Part shown: one piece after another, positions 60,630 through 64,000 of the stretch
Position numbering within the stretch: the stretch's first letter is position 1
Layout: every line of letters starts with the position of its first letter
NCBI GenBank assembly: GCA_025351405.1
Contig: JANXVZ010000026.1
Location: 1-64,000 of the forward strand
Direction of reading: 5' to 3'
DNA length: 64,000 nucleotides
From: Sphingomonadales bacterium
GTDB taxonomy: Bacteria > Pseudomonadota > Alphaproteobacteria > Sphingomonadales > Sphingomonadaceae
The notes under the pieces: model-generated
The model's database searches: none
Seen by the model: only the letters and a program-made list of their open reading frames with translations
What the model was told of the DNA's origin: nothing
Translations under genes and position numbers: made by a program

Positions 60630-61681
60630 ACGAGATGACCGCCAAAATCGTCGCCGCCAACACCAGGACGGACAGCGTGCTGCCGCCGGAGCATCCGCGC
60701 GTCCAGGTTGGCCGCATCGGCGTTCTGCTGGTCAATCTGGGGTCCCCCGATGCGCCCGATGTGCCGAGCGTCAAGCGCTTCCTCGGTGAATTCCTGTCGG
60801 ACAAGCGGGTCATCGAGATCCCTTCGATCATCTGGCAGCCGCTGCTGCGCGGGCTGATCCTCAACACCCGGCCACGCACCACGGCGGCGAACTATGCCAA
60901 GGTGTGGACGCCGGACGGATCGCCGATCACCGCCATCACCAAGGCGCAGTCGGCGGCATTGCAGGGGGCGTTCGGACCCGATGTGACCGTGGACTGGGGA
61001 ATGCGCTATGGCACCCGCTCCATCGGTGAGCGCATTGCCGCGTTGATGGCGGAAGGCTGCGACCGCATCCTCGTCGCGCCGCTGTACCCGCAATATTCGT
61101 CGGCGACCAACGCCTCGGTAATCGATGCCGCCAATGCTGCACTGGGCAAGATGCGCTGGCAGCCGGCGCTGCGGACCCTGCCGCCCTATTACGACAATCC
61201 GGACCATATCGCCGCGTTGGCGCAAAGCGTGCGCGATGGCCTGGCAGGTCTCGATTTCACCCCCGATGTGATCGTCACCAGCTTTCACGGCATGCCGCAA
61301 CGAACCCTCGACCGCGGCGACCCGTATCATTGCCAGTGCCGCAAGACCGGCAGGCTGCTGGAGGCGGCACTGGACCTGCCGGTGCGGGTCACCTTCCAGT
61401 CGCGCTTTGGCCGGGCGGAATGGTTGCGGCCCTATACCGATGCGACGCTTGAGGCATTGCCGGGGGAAGGCATCGGCAAGATCGCCGTGGTTTGCCCCGG
61501 ATTTTCGGCCGATTGCCTCGAAACGCTCGAAGAAGTCGCCATGGAGGGCCGCGAAACCTTCATCCATGCCGGCGGCACCGATTTTGCCTATCTCCCCTGC
61601 CTCAACGCCAGCGAGGCCGGCATCGCCATGCTGCGTGCTTTACTGGCACGGGAACTTGCGGGCTGGGTAACGGCCCCTTAG
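60626..61681 (+). CDS. hemH: Ferrochelatase
   Basis: A 351-residue enzyme that inserts ferrous iron into protoporphyrin IX, the last step of heme synthesis. Family blocks are IGVLLVNLGSPDAPDVPSVK, FLGEFLSDKRVIE, VDWGMRYGTRSIGE, LVAPLYPQYSSATNASV, the active-site His in VTSFHGMPQRTLDRGDPY and CPGFSADCLETLEEV. CxxC-like Cys residues occur in YHCQCRKTG. The GTG at 60626 overlaps the upstream stop; ATG at 60635 is also possible. Translation is probably coupled to the IorB-like gene. Confidence 0.97.
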   Translation: MNEMTAKIVAANTRTDSVLPPEHPRVQVGRIGVLLVNLGSPDAPDVPSVKRFLGEFLSDKRVIEIPSIIWQPLLRGLILNTRPRTTAANYAKVWTPDGSPITAITKAQSAALQGAFGPDVTVDWGMRYGTRSIGERIAALMAEGCDRILVAPLYPQYSSATNASVIDAANAALGKMRWQPALRTLPPYYDNPDHIAALAQSVRDGLAGLDFTPDVIVTSFHGMPQRTLDRGDPYHCQCRKTGRLLEAALDLPVRVTFQSRFGRAEWLRPYTDATLEALPGEGIGKIAVVCPGFSADCLETLEEVAMEGRETFIHAGGTDFAYLPCLNASEAGIAMLRALLARELAGWVTAP

Positions 61682-61732
61682 TCTGCCTCCCGGAGCGCAT
61701 CAATGCGCCAAATGTGGACTGGGGAATGATCG

Positions 61733-62455
61733 ATGGCACGGGTAGCAATAGTCACGGGCGGCACGCGCGGTATCGGCGAGGCGATCTGCCTTGCGCTGAA
61801 GGAAAAAGGCATCAGCGTTGCCGCCAACTATGGTGGTGACGGTGCCAAGGCAGCGGCATTTTCGGCCCGCACCGGTATCCCGTCGTTCAAATGGAACGTT
61901 GCCGACCACCAGGCCTGCCTCGATGGCGTGGCGGCGGTCGAAGCAGCGTTGGGGCCGGTTGATATCGTCGTCAACAACGCCGGCATCACCCGCGACGGCA
62001 CCTTGATGAAGATGAGCTACGAGGCCTGGGACGAAGTCATCCGGGTCAATCTCGGCGGCTGCTTCAACATGGCCAAGGCGACGTTCGTGGGCATGAAGTC
62101 GCGTGGCTTCGGGCGAATCGTCAACATCGGTTCGATCAATGGCCAGGCCGGGCAATATGGCCAGGTCAACTACGCCGCGGCCAAATCGGGCATCCACGGC
62201 TTCACCAAGGCGCTGGCGCAGGAGGGTGCGCGCTTCGGCATCACTGTCAATGCCATCGCGCCGGGCTATATCGATACCGACATGGTCGCCGCGGTGCCGG
62301 CCGACGTGCTGGAAAAGATCGTCGCCAAAATCCCGGCCGGCCGCCTGGGCCAGGCCAGCGAAATCGCCCGTGGTGTCGCCTTCCTCGTCGGCGAGGACGC
62401 GGGCTTTGTGACGGGCTCGACGCTGAGCATCAACGGCGGCCAGCACATGTACTGA
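61733..62455 (+). CDS. phaB: Acetoacetyl-CoA reductase (PhaB-like SDR)
   Basis: A 240-residue short-chain dehydrogenase that reduces acetoacetyl-CoA to (R)-3-hydroxybutyryl-CoA with NADPH, the second step of polyhydroxybutyrate synthesis. It has the Gly-rich loop VTGGTRGIGEAI, NNAGITRDGTLMKMS, Ser in NIGSINGQAGQ and the YxxxK in QVNYAAAKSGIHGFTKALA; the GQAGQYGQVNY form is typical of PhaB. No phaA or phaC is in the window, so a FabG-type role cannot be fully ruled out. Confidence 0.88.
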   Translation: MARVAIVTGGTRGIGEAICLALKEKGISVAANYGGDGAKAAAFSARTGIPSFKWNVADHQACLDGVAAVEAALGPVDIVVNNAGITRDGTLMKMSYEAWDEVIRVNLGGCFNMAKATFVGMKSRGFGRIVNIGSINGQAGQYGQVNYAAAKSGIHGFTKALAQEGARFGITVNAIAPGYIDTDMVAAVPADVLEKIVAKIPAGRLGQASEIARGVAFLVGEDAGFVTGSTLSINGGQHMY

Positions 62456-62482
62456 ACCCTGTGCGAGGCGGGAGAGGGAAAC

Positions 62483-62692
62483 GTGACCGCCAAGCATTCG
62501 CTCACCATCGCCGGCCATGCCACGTCGCTGACGCTTGAGCCGGTGTTCTGGGAGGCGTTGAAGGCGGCGGCCGAAACCGAGGGCAAGGCGCTCGCGGCGC
62601 TGGTCGCCGAGATCGACGAGGCGCGCACCACCAACCTGTCGAGCGCGATCCGCGTGTGGCTTTACGAGCGCGCCGTGCAGGGCGCGGGCTGA
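62483..62692 (+). CDS. Ribbon-helix-helix domain protein
   Basis: A 69-residue small protein of the RHH_4 type found in many alphaproteobacteria. It reads KHSLTIAGHATSLTLEPVFW, EALKAAAETEGKALAALVAE and NLSSAIRVWLYERA, which matches the strand-helix-helix layout of an Arc/MetJ-like DNA-binding dimer. The start is GTG at 62483, 9 bases after GGGAGAGGG. No antitoxin/toxin partner is seen beside it; its target is unknown. Confidence 0.85.
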   Translation: MTAKHSLTIAGHATSLTLEPVFWEALKAAAETEGKALAALVAEIDEARTTNLSSAIRVWLYERAVQGAG

Positions 62693-62696
62693 CGCC

Positions 62697-63590
62697 CTAC
62701 GCTGTCCGCGTCTCCCGGTCCTTGGCGTTGGTAGCCTGGATGGCGCCCTTGATCGTGCCCCAATCGTCCTTGTCGAGCGCCGACAGCGAATGGAAATTGC
62801 CGCCTGACGCCAGCCACTGGCCCCCATCGAGCGGGATCACCGCGCCGGTGAGATATTCGCAGCCCGGCGCCATCAGGAAGACGGCGAGGTTGGTCAATTC
62901 GCTGTGCTCTCCCATCCGGCGCAGCGGGATGCTGTCGGCGCTGGTGCCGGCGCCGGTCTTGGCCGCCAGCGGCGCCGGCATCAGCCGTTCCCAGGCGCCC
63001 TTGGTGGGGAACGGCCCCGGCGCGATGGCGTTGGCGCGGATGCCCTTTGGCCCCCATTCCTGCGCCAGCGATTGCGTCATCACCGCGACGCCGGCCTTCG
63101 ACATGGCGCTGGGCACGGTGAACGGTCCGCCGGTCCATACCCAGGTGGTGACGATCGACAGGATATTGCCCTTCAGGCCGGCTTCGATCCAGCGTTTGCC
63201 CGCGGCGACGGTGGTGTTGAAGGTGCCCGCGGCAACGATCGAGGCGATGGCGTTGAAGGCGTTGGGGGACAGGTCCTCCGTCGGCGAAATGAAATTGCCC
63301 GCGGCATTGTTGACAAGGCCGGTCAAAGGTCCGGCATCGAAGATTGCCTGCATGGCTTCGTCGATGGCGCCGCCGTTGCGGATGTCGACCGCCATCGCCG
63401 TGACCTTGCCGCCGGTGGCGGTGCCGATTTCCCGTGCGGTTTCATCGAGCACCGCGCCGCGCCGGCCCCAGATGACGACCTCGGCCCCCAGCGCCGAAAA
63501 TGCCTCCGACATCGATTTGCCGAGCCCGGTACCACCGCCGGTGACGAGGATCTTCTGGCCCTTCATCAGGCCGTCCGCGAACATCTGCAT
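62697..63590 (-). CDS. SDR oxidoreductase, 2,4-dienoyl-CoA-reductase-like
   Basis: A 297-residue short-chain dehydrogenase. It has ILVTGGGTGLGKSMSEAFSA, VNNAAGNFISPTEDLSPNAF and PSAMSKAGVAVMTQSLAQEW. The usual catalytic YxxxK is SxxxK (Ser-Ala-Met-Ser-Lys), as in 2,4-dienoyl-CoA reductases, where Tyr acts from elsewhere. The C-terminal PGPFPTKGAWERL fits the same group. The ATG at 63590 matches the family start; the 46 codons upstream do not. It is convergent with the RHH gene. Confidence 0.88.
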   Translation of the reverse strand: MQMFADGLMKGQKILVTGGGTGLGKSMSEAFSALGAEVVIWGRRGAVLDETAREIGTATGGKVTAMAVDIRNGGAIDEAMQAIFDAGPLTGLVNNAAGNFISPTEDLSPNAFNAIASIVAAGTFNTTVAAGKRWIEAGLKGNILSIVTTWVWTGGPFTVPSAMSKAGVAVMTQSLAQEWGPKGIRANAIAPGPFPTKGAWERLMPAPLAAKTGAGTSADSIPLRRMGEHSELTNLAVFLMAPGCEYLTGAVIPLDGGQWLASGGNFHSLSALDKDDWGTIKGAIQATNAKDRETRTA

Positions 63591-63711
63591 CCTGTTTCTC
63601 CCCGGGTGACGGCGTTGCTGGCCGGCATAGTGCCAACATCCTGTGCGTGGCGGAAAGCTATCACAAGCGGGATGGCGTCGCACGCGACCGCGCGGGTTTA
63701 TTGCGAAAGAC

Positions 63712-63750
63712 TCGCAATCGCATTGCAAATAAGAATGACTCGCATTATCC
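63712..63750. promoter_or_regulatory. Fur-like box upstream of siderophore receptor
   Basis: The stretch containing GCAAATAAGAATGACTCGCA resembles the Fur-box pattern of imperfect inverted AATGA/TCATT repeats. It is 35-70 bases before the TonB receptor start at 63784, and the SDR gene starts on the other side at 63590. Confidence 0.5.
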
Positions 63751-63783
63751 CCGTGTTCATCAGCCGTTGAACAGGGTCACCGA

Positions 63784-64000
63784 ATGTCCGTTGCATTGCC
63801 GTTTTCGCTGCGTCGTCCGTTTCGCGCCGGGGTATTTGTCGCCTCTGCCGCCGCAGCGTTCATGCCGGCTGCCGCCTTTGCTGTTGACGCCGCCGACGAT
63901 GACGCCGGGGCGCCGGCGATCGTCGTCACCGGGCTTCGCGATGCCGCCGCCAACCCCAACGCCGATGTCGCCGCGCCCTACAAGGTCGACCGGTCGGCAT
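63784..64000 (+). CDS. TonB-dependent siderophore receptor (N-terminal part only)
   Basis: The first 72 codons of an outer-membrane receptor that continues beyond the window. A signal peptide (FRAGVFVASAAAAFMPAAAFA) is followed by an acidic linker (DAADDDAGAP), AIVVTGLRD as TonB box and VAAPYKVDRSA, the usual start of the plug in ferric-siderophore receptors of the FhuA/FoxA type. The ATG at 63784 is preceded by GAACAGGG. The Fur-like box upstream supports iron regulation. Confidence 0.8.
   Translation, partial: MSVALPFSLRRPFRAGVFVASAAAAFMPAAAFAVDAADDDAGAPAIVVTGLRDAAANPNADVAAPYKVDRSA

Overview
The window is GC-rich chromosomal DNA from an alphaproteobacterium, most probably a member of the Sphingomonadales. 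The evidence is the abundance of TonB-dependent receptors, three proteins with the PEPxxWA-type PEP-CTERM sorting tail, a close relative of the Erythrobacter LOV-HTH protein EL222, UrcA and DUF2093 family genes, and alphaproteobacterial gene order in the housekeeping stretches. No rRNA, tRNA or CRISPR array was seen. No gap between genes exceeds 300 bases. The longest are 26254-26545, 4733-4995, 41878-42134 and 34221-34465; the last three are described under neighbouring entries or findings, and 41878-42134 shows nothing beyond ordinary upstream sequence.

Layout. 1-1.13 kb: right part of an IS3-family element that has cut off the 5' end of a vanadium-haloperoxidase-like PEP-CTERM gene (1.13-2.1 kb). 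2.1-4.7 kb: a light module made of a LOV-HTH (EL222-like) regulator, a proton-pumping rhodopsin and the Blh enzyme that makes retinal. 5-8.1 kb: UrcA-family protein, a decayed CadC-like regulator, a nitroreductase and a PEP-CTERM protein. 8.2-11.8 kb: an ECF sigma/anti-sigma pair divergent from a secreted subtilase and a Gly-rich secreted protein. 11.9-17.5 kb: OsmC, then a metallo-beta-lactamase-fold hydrolase, a PQQ sugar dehydrogenase with a cytochrome c tail, and a TonB receptor. 17.7-23.7 kb: VOC protein, DUF72, glutathione peroxidase, an omega-transaminase broken by one amber codon, a Cys/Met-metabolism PLP enzyme and a lipoprotein esterase.

23.7-34.2 kb is the most interesting part: a TonB receptor, a GntR/FCD regulator, an N-carbamoylsarcosine-amidase-like hydrolase, and an overlapping operon of HMG-CoA-lyase-like aldolase, HyuA/HyuB-type ATP-dependent hydrolase/carboxylase subunits and a CaiB/BaiF CoA-transferase. 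The palindrome TTGTATACAA sits in front of both the receptor and the operon, so these genes look like one regulon for uptake and breakdown of an unknown, probably nitrogen-containing, compound.

34.4-43.4 kb: a PEP-CTERM protein behind a sigma-54-like promoter, ClpB behind an RpoH-like promoter, a sulfotransferase-like protein, a very large TonB receptor and a TPR-Asp/Asn beta-hydroxylase. 43.3-63.6 kb is mainly housekeeping: M23 peptidase, DUF2093, xseA, purD, an APH-like kinase, a CNNM/CorC transporter, an OmpA lipoprotein, pheST, rpmI-rplT, AsmA, YqgE, peroxiredoxin, an orphan IorB-like molybdenum hydroxylase, hemH, a PhaB-like reductase, an RHH protein and a DECR-like SDR. The window ends inside an iron-regulated TonB siderophore receptor.
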